Under the pieces are notes generated by a model. It had not been told where the DNA came from, did not search any database, and saw only the letters and a program-made list of their open reading frames with translations. DNA of 40,653 nt, from positions 1 to 40,653 of the forward strand of contig JAJEBT010000055.1 of assembly GCA_022822405.1 (NCBI GenBank). The letters run 5' to 3'. The stretch comes from Alphaproteobacteria bacterium. GTDB taxonomy: Bacteria > Pseudomonadota > Alphaproteobacteria > MPNO01 > UBA830. This document shows, piece after piece, positions 1 to 7,423 of this stretch; positions within the stretch are counted from its first letter, which is position 1; each line of letters starts with the position of its first letter. The position numbers were made by a program, and so were the translations under genes.

Positions 1-645
1 GTCCGCCTGCCGCTCAAGCGCGCCGTCATCGCTCATCCCGACGCGGACACGCTGCGACCGCACGCAGCTACGATCGCCGACGAGCTGAATGTCAGGGAGC
101 TCGAGTTCTCGACCGACCTCTCTTCGTTCGGATCACTTCAACTGAAGGTCGATCCGCGCATCGGCAAGCGTCTCGGCCACAAGATGAAGGATGTGCTCGC
201 CGCCGCGCGCGCCAACGACTACGAACTTCTGGAGGACGGCGGCGCGGTGGTCTCCGGCGAGACCCTGTCGGCGCAGGAATTCGAACTTCAGGTGATCTGC
301 GGGGACGACGGCGAAGCGGCATCGTTCGGACGCACCGGCGCCATCATCGTCGATATCTCGGTCGACAGGGAGCAGGAACAAGAGGGAACGGCCCGTGACC
401 TCGTACGGCTGATCCAGAACGTGCGCAAGGATGCGGGACTTGAGGTATCGGACAGGATCGCGCTCGGCATCGACGGCTCCGCGGAAACCCTGGAGGCAGC
501 AAGGAAGCATGCGGATCTGATCGCCTCGCAGACGCTGGCGGTCGATCTCGAGTTCGCCGCGGGCGACGGCGCCAGCAGCCACGATCTGCGCGGAGAAACG
601 GTGACGCTTTCGGTGCGGCGCGCCGACCCCGGCGCCGCGGCGTGA
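1..645 (+). CDS. ileS: Isoleucyl-tRNA synthetase, C-terminal part (5' end outside window)
   Basis: The frame is open from the first base to a TGA at 643-645 and gives about 214 residues of a C-terminal region. Isoleucyl-tRNA synthetase charges tRNA-Ile in the cytoplasm. The recognisable parts are the opening VRLPLKRAVI stretch, the DELNVREL segment, and the RDLVRLIQNVRKDAGLEVSD block followed by HADLIASQTLAVDLEF. This tail architecture (the anticodon-binding domain leading into a DUF5915-like end) is that of the eukaryote-like type 2 IleRS, not the zinc-finger-ended bacterial type 1; type 2 enzymes are known for natural mupirocin tolerance. That class call is family knowledge applied to a partial sequence. 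The catalytic HIGH and KMSKS motifs lie upstream of the window. The gene converges on the DUF1223 gene, with a GC hairpin between them. Confidence 0.9.
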   Translation, partial: VRLPLKRAVIAHPDADTLRPHAATIADELNVRELEFSTDLSSFGSLQLKVDPRIGKRLGHKMKDVLAAARANDYELLEDGGAVVSGETLSAQEFELQVICGDDGEAASFGRTGAIIVDISVDREQEQEGTARDLVRLIQNVRKDAGLEVSDRIALGIDGSAETLEAARKHADLIASQTLAVDLEFAAGDGASSHDLRGETVTLSVRRADPGAAA

Positions 646-679
646 CGGGCAGGCGCGACCCGCGGCACGCGTGACGCCA

Positions 680-706
680 CCCGCGCCCCAGGCGGCGCGG
701 GGCTTT
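680..706. terminator. GC-rich hairpin between convergent ileS and DUF1223 genes
   Basis: A perfect 8-base stem, CCCGCGCC (680-687) with GGCGCGGG (694-701), encloses a 6-base loop and is followed by a short GCTTT. It sits 35 bases after the ileS stop and 39 bases before the DUF1223 stop on the other strand, so it could end transcription in both directions. The T run is too short for a classic intrinsic terminator, so the call rests on stem strength and position. Confidence 0.45.
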
Positions 707-740
707 CGGAGCAGTCAGCGATTCCGTCTGCGGGACGGGC

Positions 741-1472
741 TCAGGACACCGGTTCGGGACAGAGCGCGGCGCCCAACACCGGGCCCTGGTGCCGGTCCTG
801 CACGAGCACCGCGCAACCTTCGCCCCGGGCCAGCGCAAGATCCGGAATCGACAGGGTCGCCTCGCGTCCGTCCCAGCGGCCGACCTGCCGGAGTTCGGTG
901 ACCACGTGGTGGTTGACGAGATCCTTGCCCTTGTTCTCGCCGGCCCTCACCTTCGTCAAGCTTCTGCCGATGAAGCGCACGAGCCAGACCGCGCTGGGCG
1001 CGGCATTGCCGGACAGGTCGACACGCGCCCCCTTTCCGGGCGCGAGGATGATCCTGACGTCGACGCCATCGGCCTCCCGGACGTCGGCGATCGCGGACAG
1101 CACCGCGCCGCGATCCGACCCGACCACCTCCCGCTGCCCGTTGACGACTATCTGCGGAGTGTAAACGCCGGATCGGCCGCGGATGCGGCGGTTGTAGACG
1201 ACCTGGCGTTCGGTGTAGGCGCGTTTCGAGAACACGTCCCGCCATTTCCCGGCGGAGCCGTAGACCAGGCTGTCCCAGTAGTCGACGTGGAATTCGAGAG
1301 CGAGCACATCGTCGCGGGCGGCAAGCTCACCCAGGAAGCTCTCGGCAGGCGGGCAGGAATAGCAACTCTGCGAGGTGAAGAGTTCGACCACGGCCCGCCG
1401 GTCGCCGGCCTGGGATGCCGATGCCGCAACGACCGCTGCCGCAGCCAACACGGCAAGACGCAGGGGTCTCAT
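741..1472 (-). CDS. DUF1223 family thioredoxin-fold secreted protein
   Basis: The product is 243 residues. It begins with a signal peptide (MRPLRLAV, then an Ala/Val-rich core, likely cut near SQAG about residue 22). The mature part opens with VELFTSQSC and a thioredoxin-like CYSC motif (Cys37, Cys40) followed by PPAE. HVDYWDSLVY and YTPQIVVNG complete the DUF1223 signature. The family is common in alphaproteobacteria and has no firmly established reaction; a periplasmic thiol-redox role is inferred from the fold. The start was placed at 1472 because a GGAGG sits 7 bases upstream and the signal peptide begins there; a longer reading to 1538 adds only an Arg/Gly-rich stretch. It lies 90 bases downstream of the FAA hydrolase gene on the same strand and may be its operon partner. 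Confidence 0.85.
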   Translation of the reverse strand: MRPLRLAVLAAAAVVAASASQAGDRRAVVELFTSQSCYSCPPAESFLGELAARDDVLALEFHVDYWDSLVYGSAGKWRDVFSKRAYTERQVVYNRRIRGRSGVYTPQIVVNGQREVVGSDRGAVLSAIADVREADGVDVRIILAPGKGARVDLSGNAAPSAVWLVRFIGRSLTKVRAGENKGKDLVNHHVVTELRQVGRWDGREATLSIPDLALARGEGCAVLVQDRHQGPVLGAALCPEPVS

Positions 1473-1562
1473 GGCCCCGCCTCCCGCGCCGGTGCAGTTC
1501 CGGCCGCGTGGCAGGCGCCGAGGCCCTCTGCTTGCCACCGGACTTCCGACAGGGGACAGGCC

Positions 1563-2426
1563 CTATTTTTCCTTCCGGACCGGGTTCGACAGTATCCCGA
1601 TCTTTTCGATTTCGATCTCGCAGACATCGCCATTCCTCAGATAGATCGGCGGCTTGCGGACAAAGCCGACGCCGGCCGGGGTTCCGGTTACGATGATATC
1701 GCCAGGAAGCAGGGTGAACGCGCGTGCCGCCTGGTAGACCAGCGCCCTTACGTCGAAGATCATTTCTCTCGTGTTCGAATCTTGCAGCACCTGGCCGTTG
1801 ACACGGCACTGGATGCCCAGTCCCTTCGCGCCGGCAGGAAGTTCGTCGGCGGTCACGATCTCGGGGCCGAATGATCCGGTAGCATCGAAGTTCTTGCCCA
1901 CGGTCCACTGCGACGCCTTCATCTGGTAGTCGCGGATCGACCCCTCGTTGAAGATCGAATATCCGGCAACGTAATCAAGCGCCTCGTTCTTCTTGACGTT
2001 GCGCGCCTTGCGGCCGATGACCGCAACGAGTTCCGCCTCGTAATCGTAATGGCGGGATGCGCGGGGTGCGATCAGCGGCTGGCCGTGAGCGACCATGGAG
2101 GTCGGGAAACGGACGAACATCACGGGATAGGACGGGACCTTGAGCCCGGCCTCGGCCGCGTGATCCTTGTAGTTCAGGCCGATGCAGATGATCTTCTGCG
2201 GATCGGGGACGGGCGGCAGATAGCTGATCCGGCCGGTCACCAGGGCCTTGGCCGGCGCCTTCCGCGCCGCGCGCCCGGCGCGCTGCAGGGCACCCTTGCC
2301 TTTCGCGAGCAAAGCCTTCATGTCGGTCGGCAGGCTGTCGTCGACGGCAGAGAGATCCACGAGACCTGCGTCCGTCCGCACGCCAACCCGGGCCGTTCCG
2401 CCCTTCCTGAATGAAACAAGACGCAT
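1563..2426 (-). CDS. Fumarylacetoacetate hydrolase (FAH) family protein
   Basis: The product is 287 residues. FAH-fold enzymes are metal-dependent hydrolases, decarboxylases or isomerases acting on 2-oxo or enol acids, often late in aromatic catabolism. The short N-terminal domain (MRLVSFRKGG onwards) leads to IICIGLNYKDHAAE (about residues 79-92) and the metal-binding DYEAELVAVIGR (128-139, Glu130 and Glu132). The third ligand region reads FNEGSIRDYQ (159-168), with Glu161 where many members carry Asp; this variant is common in one large subgroup. GTPAGVGF near 249-256 is also typical. The start at 2426 follows a GGGAGA at good spacing; a longer reading to 2486 adds no family sequence. The exact substrate cannot be read. 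A maleylacetoacetate-isomerase-type gene lies 33 kb away, so a shared tyrosine pathway is not shown by context. Confidence 0.88.
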   Translation of the reverse strand: MRLVSFRKGGTARVGVRTDAGLVDLSAVDDSLPTDMKALLAKGKGALQRAGRAARKAPAKALVTGRISYLPPVPDPQKIICIGLNYKDHAAEAGLKVPSYPVMFVRFPTSMVAHGQPLIAPRASRHYDYEAELVAVIGRKARNVKKNEALDYVAGYSIFNEGSIRDYQMKASQWTVGKNFDATGSFGPEIVTADELPAGAKGLGIQCRVNGQVLQDSNTREMIFDVRALVYQAARAFTLLPGDIIVTGTPAGVGFVRKPPIYLRNGDVCEIEIEKIGILSNPVRKEK

Positions 2427-2501
2427 GATCCGATTCTCCCGTTGCTGTTCACGCGTGCACGCCACGATCCGGCAGCACGCCGGCACCGTGACGGGCTTCG
2501 G

Positions 2502-3197
2502 TCACTGCAATGCGTAACCCATCTCGTAGTGAAGGTAAATCCCGTCGAAATAGAACCAGCGCATGCGTGCGCTCTGGCGGGCGAAATGGATCGCGGCCGC
2601 CTGCATTTCCGGCGTCGTGCAGTGCCTGTCAAGAAGCGCGAAGCCGCGGTCTCCGTGCTCGATATCGACTTCGGAATGGAGCCAGAAATGCTTGATCGCG
2701 TCCTCGTCATAACCGTAGTTCTCGCGCAATGACGGCAGCACACGGCTGTAGAGGCGCGGCGACTGGGATTCGGTGCCGACGCGGATGGCGGCGATCCCGC
2801 AGTACCATGGTTCATCCCTTGCCACCTGCTTGAGCCAAGCCGCCCATGACCGGGTCGTCGGCAGGCCCTCGCCGCCGCGCACCGCGGCGAGATCGGCGCC
2901 ATTGGCTTCCGCGAATCTGAGCACGATATCCATGTGCGGCTCTTCCGGATCTTCCTCTTCGTGATAGTTCTCGAGTTCCAGCGCGATCGCGTCCTCAGGC
3001 GCCTTGGCGCATATGCTGAACGTCGCCTCCCGCAGCATGTTCGAGATCCAGTGGTAGTGTTCCACCGCCCAGCCCATGCAAGCATTGCGGCTCAGCTCCC
3101 CGGCCGCGAGCTTGTCCCACATCGGATGATCGGCGCAGTGCCGCTCATCGACCGCCGCTTCGAGCCTCCTGCGCAGTTCCGACTTGGCCTTTGCCAT
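2502..3197 (-). CDS. Iron-containing redox enzyme family protein (heme-oxygenase-like fold, PqqC/TenA-related)
   Basis: The product is 231 residues and looks all-helical. Its pattern fits the heme-oxygenase-like diiron oxidase superfamily: WAVEHYHW (Glu46, His47), LENYHEEEDPEEPH (Glu76, His79), and FWLHSEVDIEHGD (His164, Asp168, His171), with aromatic residues in WFYFDGIYLHYEMGY near the end. Members include PqqC, the thiaminase TenA, CADD and UndA, and many are O2-dependent oxidases. The spread of E/D/H residues suggests metal binding, but the reaction is unknown. The start at 3197 has a G-rich ribosome site (GGGGGG) just upstream; a reading to 3218 adds seven residues. It is first in a minus-strand set with the FAA hydrolase 75 bases downstream, which suggests an oxidation step feeding a ring- or enol-acid hydrolysis. 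That link is inference. Confidence 0.75.
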   Translation of the reverse strand: MAKAKSELRRRLEAAVDERHCADHPMWDKLAAGELSRNACMGWAVEHYHWISNMLREATFSICAKAPEDAIALELENYHEEEDPEEPHMDIVLRFAEANGADLAAVRGGEGLPTTRSWAAWLKQVARDEPWYCGIAAIRVGTESQSPRLYSRVLPSLRENYGYDEDAIKHFWLHSEVDIEHGDRGFALLDRHCTTPEMQAAAIHFARQSARMRWFYFDGIYLHYEMGYALQ

Positions 3198-3591
3198 CGT
3201 GATGCCCCCCATTCCCACAGCCTGCCGCTACGGCACCATGATACCCTGTGGATCCGGCTCCGGGCCAGCGGCCTGCCTAACGCGCCGGACCGCCGGCGCA
3301 CCGGTGCGCTCTCGGCGCCCCGAAACCGTTCGCACACGGTTGGTCCGCACCACGTCCCGATGACAGCACTCGATGACGCCGACCGTCTCGCGCAGCTGGC
3401 GGTCGCCAGCGCAACCATCACGTGGCGTGCCAGATTACAGGTGATGTGAACGAGGCCGTGGAGCCCGGCGGGGAGTAGCGCTGGCTATCGGAGCGCGTCG
3501 GCTATGGATGCTGGCGGCAGCACCCGGTTCGTTGCCATCCCCGGAACCGGAGAAAAGCCGCTGTCGGGCGGTCTGCAGGAGCGCCCACCAC
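3198..3591. other. Intergenic region, no gene seen
   Basis: No reading frame here has family sequence. The only local structure I see is a short inverted repeat, AACCGT and ACGGTT around a 6-base spacer at 3324-3341, which could be an operator. On the minus strand a TATCAT about 45 bases before the HO-fold gene start could be a -10 element, but no good -35 accompanies it. Confidence 0.4.
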
Positions 3592-5553
3592 TCATTGCCG
3601 ACGGCGGCCGAACGAAAGCTGGTGCCACCCGACCAGGGCAAAGGCCGCCGCCGTCGCCGGCCAGTGCACGACCGGCAGAGTGATCATGACGGCCCCGGCA
3701 AGCAGAATCCGCAAGACCGTCTCCCAGGGCGGCAACCGCCGCTGGTCGAAAGCGATGACGGCGCTCGAGACCAGATATATGAAGACCAGAAGCCTGAAGA
3801 GGACCGAAATGAAATCGATCCAACTGAAGCTCTCGCCCTCGGGAAAGACGATGGGAACCAGAAGCAGCGTCGGGTAGTAGGCGAAGATGAACGGAACCGC
3901 GAACTTCACCAGCCCGACGCGCAACGCCATCATTGCCGTCCGGATGGGCGGAGCATCGGCGATCGACGCGGCCGCGTAAGCCGCCACCGCCACGGGCGGC
4001 GTTATCGACGAGGCGACCGCGTAGTAGAGCACGAAGAGGTGCGCCGCCAGGACCGTCAGCCCGAGCGTCTGCATCGCCGGGCCGAGAATGAGGACGATCG
4101 TGAGATAGGCGGGCAGCGTCGGCATGCCCATGCCGAGCATCAGCGCCGCGATCCCGGTCACGATCAGGGTCACGAACAGACTGCCGCCCGATACCTCGTT
4201 GATCAGGGTCACGAAATCCTGCGGCAGACCGGTGGCGCCGAGGACCGCGACGACGATGCCGACCACGGCGATCGCCATCAGGAGCCGGCCGAAGGTCAGC
4301 CCGGCCTGCGAGAGTGCCTCGACGATCATGAACGGCCGTCTGCGGACCTCGGGATTGAGGAAGCTGAGCGGGATGATCGAGAAAAAGGCGGTCATGCCGG
4401 CGCCGGCCGCGGACAGCCCCTCGAGCAACGCGGCTACGACGACGCCGATCGGGACGACGACCATGACGAGGTTGACGTAATCCTGGCGATCGACCTTGAG
4501 GTCCGGGCGGTCGAGATCCTCGATTTCCGCCTCGACGCCGAGGCGGCGCGCTTCGAAGACGACGCTCGTGAACAGGCTGGTGTAGTAGGCAAGGGCCGGA
4601 ATCAGCGCCGCAATGATGATCGTCAGGTAGGGAATGCCGGTCAGGTCCGACATGACGATGGCGGCCGCCCCCATGATCGGCGGCATGATCTGCCCGGCGC
4701 TCGACGCGGTGGCCTCCACGCCGCCGGCGAAGGACGGGGAAAAGCCACGCTGCTTGATCATCGGGATGGTGATCACCCCGGTGGCGACGACGTTGGTGAC
4801 GGCGCCGCCCGACATGGTTCCGAAGAGGCCCGAGGCAAGAATGGCCGCATGGGCCGGCCCGCCCCGGAATCCCCGGGTCACATGCACCGCGAGCTTGATC
4901 AGCGAGCGGCCGCCGCCCGTCCGTTCGAGCATGGTCCCGAGCATGATGAACGGGAACACCGTGAAGATGATGATCCCCATGATGGTGCCGAGGATGCCGT
5001 CGCCTTGATTGAACCAGAGGTCTTCCGACGTCTCGGACAGATCGACCCGTGCGGTCTCGAAGATCCATGGCCAGTGCTCGCCGGTGTAGAAGTAGATCAG
5101 CGCGATGATTCCTACGATGGACAGCGGCGCGCCCCACACCTTCCAGCTGAGAATGATGAACACCGCCGCGGCAAGCAGCGAGACAGCAAAATGGTAGAGG
5201 CCGATCTCGCCGAAACCGAGCGTTTGCGCCTCGATCTGGACCTGGTAATAGACCCAGAGCACATACCATCCGAGGCCCAGGACACCGATATCGACCAGAC
5301 GGCCGAGCCAGCGGAGGTGCGGCCATCTCTCGGCGAAGGTGCGCGCGAACGGGTTGCTGGCGAGCACGAGGAAGATGGCCGCGCCGAGGAAGAGAGGGCG
5401 AAGGGCGATTGCGGGATAGGGTCCGAGCCGCGGGATGAACCCGTAGGTCGGCATGGAGTTCGTAATGCCGACGACGGCCAGCACCGCGGCCACGGCAAAG
5501 GCCGCGTAGCGGACCAGATTCCGGATCCGGTCCTGTTCAGCCTGCCCGTTCAC
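3592..5553 (-). CDS. TRAP transporter fused permease, TAXI type (4TM/12TM)
   Basis: The product is 653 residues, the usual length for fused TRAP permeases in which the small (DctQ-like) and large (DctM-like) membrane subunits are one chain. About 16 hydrophobic segments are visible, from RYAAFAVAAVLAVVGI near the start to LAGAVMITLPVV near the end. The DctM signature is clear: SGGAVTNVVATGVITIP, then EATASSAGQIMPPIMGAA. It would sit in the inner membrane and take up an organic acid using an ion gradient, with the TAXI binding protein as partner. The start is a GTG at 5553; no strong ribosome site precedes it, so it may depend on translation of the upstream gene. It lies 82 bases after the binding-protein stop, with a strong palindrome in between. 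The substrate cannot be inferred. Confidence 0.92.
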   Translation of the reverse strand: MNGQAEQDRIRNLVRYAAFAVAAVLAVVGITNSMPTYGFIPRLGPYPAIALRPLFLGAAIFLVLASNPFARTFAERWPHLRWLGRLVDIGVLGLGWYVLWVYYQVQIEAQTLGFGEIGLYHFAVSLLAAAVFIILSWKVWGAPLSIVGIIALIYFYTGEHWPWIFETARVDLSETSEDLWFNQGDGILGTIMGIIIFTVFPFIMLGTMLERTGGGRSLIKLAVHVTRGFRGGPAHAAILASGLFGTMSGGAVTNVVATGVITIPMIKQRGFSPSFAGGVEATASSAGQIMPPIMGAAAIVMSDLTGIPYLTIIIAALIPALAYYTSLFTSVVFEARRLGVEAEIEDLDRPDLKVDRQDYVNLVMVVVPIGVVVAALLEGLSAAGAGMTAFFSIIPLSFLNPEVRRRPFMIVEALSQAGLTFGRLLMAIAVVGIVVAVLGATGLPQDFVTLINEVSGGSLFVTLIVTGIAALMLGMGMPTLPAYLTIVLILGPAMQTLGLTVLAAHLFVLYYAVASSITPPVAVAAYAAASIADAPPIRTAMMALRVGLVKFAVPFIFAYYPTLLLVPIVFPEGESFSWIDFISVLFRLLVFIYLVSSAVIAFDQRRLPPWETVLRILLAGAVMITLPVVHWPATAAAFALVGWHQLSFGRRRQ

Positions 5554-5597
5554 GAATATTGCCGATCATGCGATTGGACGGCCGGCGGCGCCTGCCG

Positions 5598-5613
5598 GCG
5601 GTGCCGGCACCGC
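5598..5613. repeat. 16-base perfect palindrome between TAXI binding-protein and permease genes
   Basis: GCGGTGCCGGCACCGC is a perfect palindrome lying 22 bases downstream of the binding-protein stop (minus strand) and 44 bases before the permease start. In RNA it can form a strong stem. In binding-protein transporter operons such stems often protect the upstream message and lower expression of the membrane gene. That role is inference from position. Confidence 0.45.
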
Positions 5614-5635
5614 GCCGCCGCGCCCGGTGGCGGAT

Positions 5636-6661
5636 CTAGCCGGCGGGCATCAGTTTCGCCGGAATCTTCTTGCCGATCTCCTTGTAATACTTCACGGCGC
5701 CCGGATGGAGTTGCACGTTGGCCAGCGAGAACGTGTCGTCGAGCGAGATGTCCTTCAGGATGGCAGCTGCCTTGTGCATCTCGGGAAGATTCGCGAACAA
5801 CGTGCTGGTGATCTTGTACACAAGCTCGTCGGAGAGGCCCTTGCGGACGACGAGTTGATGGCGGAAGCCATCCGTCAGCAGGTCCTTGTCGTTGTTGGCC
5901 TGATTCTTGTAGGTGCCGGCGGGCACTGTGTTCAGCCCTCGGCCGCCGCCGCCGAGAAATTTCTTGAATGCAGCCTTGTTGAGCGGGTTGTCCACGCTCA
6001 GGAGCCAGAATTTCCGCTTTGCGCCAAGCTGATCGATCGTGGCCGCGCCGATGCCCGCGGGCCGGATGAAGGCATCGATCTTGCCATCGAGCATGGCCTG
6101 GATGCCGGCGTTCCACGGCAGGCGGACCTCGGTGTAGTCCTTGCCCGCCTTCAGACCGGCCATGATCCGGACAACGGCTTTCGCGACGGGCGACGCGCCG
6201 CCGACGGGCGGCCCGACGAACACCCGCTTGCCCTTCAGGTCGGCGAATGTCCTGATGCCGGAATCAGCCCAGACGAGGTAGTGGCGAACGCCCGCTCCGT
6301 AGGCGGCGATGAGCCGGATGTTCGCCACGGCCTTCTTGGCGACATCGGGGGCCTTCTTGTACATTCTCGTGCCGGTCCGGAGCCAGGGCGTGATCACCGG
6401 CGGCAGAGGCTGCATGTCGATCTTCCCCTGGCCGAGCTTGAGGGCGGACCGGGTCAGGGTCTGGCCCTCGTTGACCTGGAGGGTTATCCCCGCCTTTTTC
6501 TGGAGGACGTTGGCCAGGACGATGAACAGCGTGTGGTTTACGCCGCCGACACCGGTCGTATCGGCCTTTAGAATCCCCTGCGCCGACGCCGCATGGGCGC
6601 CGAACGCGACCGCGCCGGCAACTGCCGCAGCCGTGAGCCTTGATGTGAAACACGTGGTCAT
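5636..6661 (-). CDS. TAXI family TRAP transporter solute-binding protein
   Basis: The product is 341 residues with a clear Sec signal peptide (MTTCFTSRLTAAAVAGAVAF, cut near AASAQ about residue 28). The mature protein is a periplasmic TAXI-type binding protein: GVGGVNHTLF, the QPLPPVITPW region, the GKRVFVGPPVGGASP block and a C-terminal HPGAVKYYKEIGKKIP, all typical of this class. It would capture a small organic acid and pass it to the fused permease just downstream. The start at 6661 is fixed by GAGGAGG a few bases upstream and by the signal peptide; the frame stays open upstream but without family sequence. It is the first gene of the transporter operon and faces the MarR gene across 214 bases that hold a candidate promoter and operator. 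Confidence 0.92.
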   Translation of the reverse strand: MTTCFTSRLTAAAVAGAVAFGAHAASAQGILKADTTGVGGVNHTLFIVLANVLQKKAGITLQVNEGQTLTRSALKLGQGKIDMQPLPPVITPWLRTGTRMYKKAPDVAKKAVANIRLIAAYGAGVRHYLVWADSGIRTFADLKGKRVFVGPPVGGASPVAKAVVRIMAGLKAGKDYTEVRLPWNAGIQAMLDGKIDAFIRPAGIGAATIDQLGAKRKFWLLSVDNPLNKAAFKKFLGGGGRGLNTVPAGTYKNQANNDKDLLTDGFRHQLVVRKGLSDELVYKITSTLFANLPEMHKAAAILKDISLDDTFSLANVQLHPGAVKYYKEIGKKIPAKLMPAG

Positions 6662-6707
6662 CACAAATGCCTCCTCTTTCCGGGCGGCCGGATCCCGGAG
6701 CGCCCCT

Positions 6708-6746
6708 AATCGATTTCGATTGTAGCCCTCGCGCTGCCCGACGCAA
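6708..6746 (-). promoter_or_regulatory. Candidate TAXI-TRAP promoter with overlapping inverted-repeat operator
   Basis: On the minus strand a -10-like TACAAT (6719-6724) and a weaker -35-like TTGCGT (6741-6746) are 16 bases apart, about 60 bases before the binding-protein start. An inverted repeat, AATCG-ATTT-CGATT (6708-6721), overlaps the -10 and the expected start of transcription. Such placement suits repression by the MarR protein encoded divergently. The boxes and the repeat are seen; the regulator assignment is inference. Confidence 0.4.
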
Positions 6747-6875
6747 CGCCGCGACGCGTGGCGCGCATCGTCCGGAGCCGGGCCTGGGCCGGGCTGGATG
6801 ATGGCGGAAACATTGCTGCGCTTGCGATCGCTATCCGATATGCTGCCGCCCAGCCCGCGCGACAGGATCCCCTTC

Positions 6876-7388
6876 ATGGCTGACGAGACAACTTGCAGCG
6901 GCCGGCCGGCCGATGACGACGAGACGGCCTATACCGATCTCTGGTCGCGACCCGGTTTCTTGATCCGGCGCCTCCACCAGCTGCATGCCGCGCTGTTTCT
7001 CGAAGAGTGCCGCACCCATGACGTGACTCCGGTGCAGTACGCGGTGCTCAGCGTTCTCTACCGCGGCCGGGCCCTCGACCAGGTCTCGGTCGCGGGCGAA
7101 GTCGGGATAGACCGCACCAATGCCGCCGACGTCATCCGCCGCCTCGAGCGGCGCGGCCATGTCGAACGCGTTGCCAACCCCAGCGACCGCCGCACGCGGC
7201 TCGCCCGCATCACGCCCGAAGGCCGGCGCTTCGTGGAAGGCGCACACGACGCGATGGAACGCGCCCAGCGGCGCCTGACGGGCGGCCTGTCGAACGCCGA
7301 GACCGCACGCCTGATGAGCCTCATGCGCAAGATGATGGCAGGAAGCGGCGGCGGCGCGGGCCGGCCGCCCCCGCGACGGGCCAGCTGA
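6876..7388 (+). CDS. MarR family winged-helix transcriptional regulator
   Basis: The product is 170 residues, near the family length. The MarR core runs from PGFLIRRLHQLHAALF (about 27-42), through VTPVQYAVLSVLY and the recognition-helix region VGIDRTNAADVIRRLERRGHVER, to the wing NPSDRRTRLARITPEGR. The C-terminal helix with METxM-like spacing would form the dimer arm. MarR proteins usually repress a neighbouring operon until an aromatic or phenolic ligand binds. The gene is divergent from the TAXI-TRAP operon, and an inverted repeat lies in the shared region, so local control is likely. The start at 6876 (MADETT) has a weak AGGA upstream; a start at 6798 would add 26 residues of no recognisable family. 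Confidence 0.85.
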   Translation: MADETTCSGRPADDDETAYTDLWSRPGFLIRRLHQLHAALFLEECRTHDVTPVQYAVLSVLYRGRALDQVSVAGEVGIDRTNAADVIRRLERRGHVERVANPSDRRTRLARITPEGRRFVEGAHDAMERAQRRLTGGLSNAETARLMSLMRKMMAGSGGGAGRPPPRRAS

Positions 7389-7423
7389 CCTTCCAGCAAC
7401 CCCGTCCGCCGCCGCGCCGAGCG

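Noticed and set aside
1563..2426. Glu instead of Asp at the third metal ligand of the FAA hydrolase
   Set aside because: The NEGSxRD variant is widespread in a recognised subgroup and keeps a carboxylate, so it is not unusual.
3508..5811. Long plus-strand open frame (767 residues) opposite the TRAP permease
   Set aside because: It is antisense to a clear membrane protein, rich in Arg/Asp/His/Gly, has no family motif and no ribosome site. Long shadow frames are expected at this G+C content.
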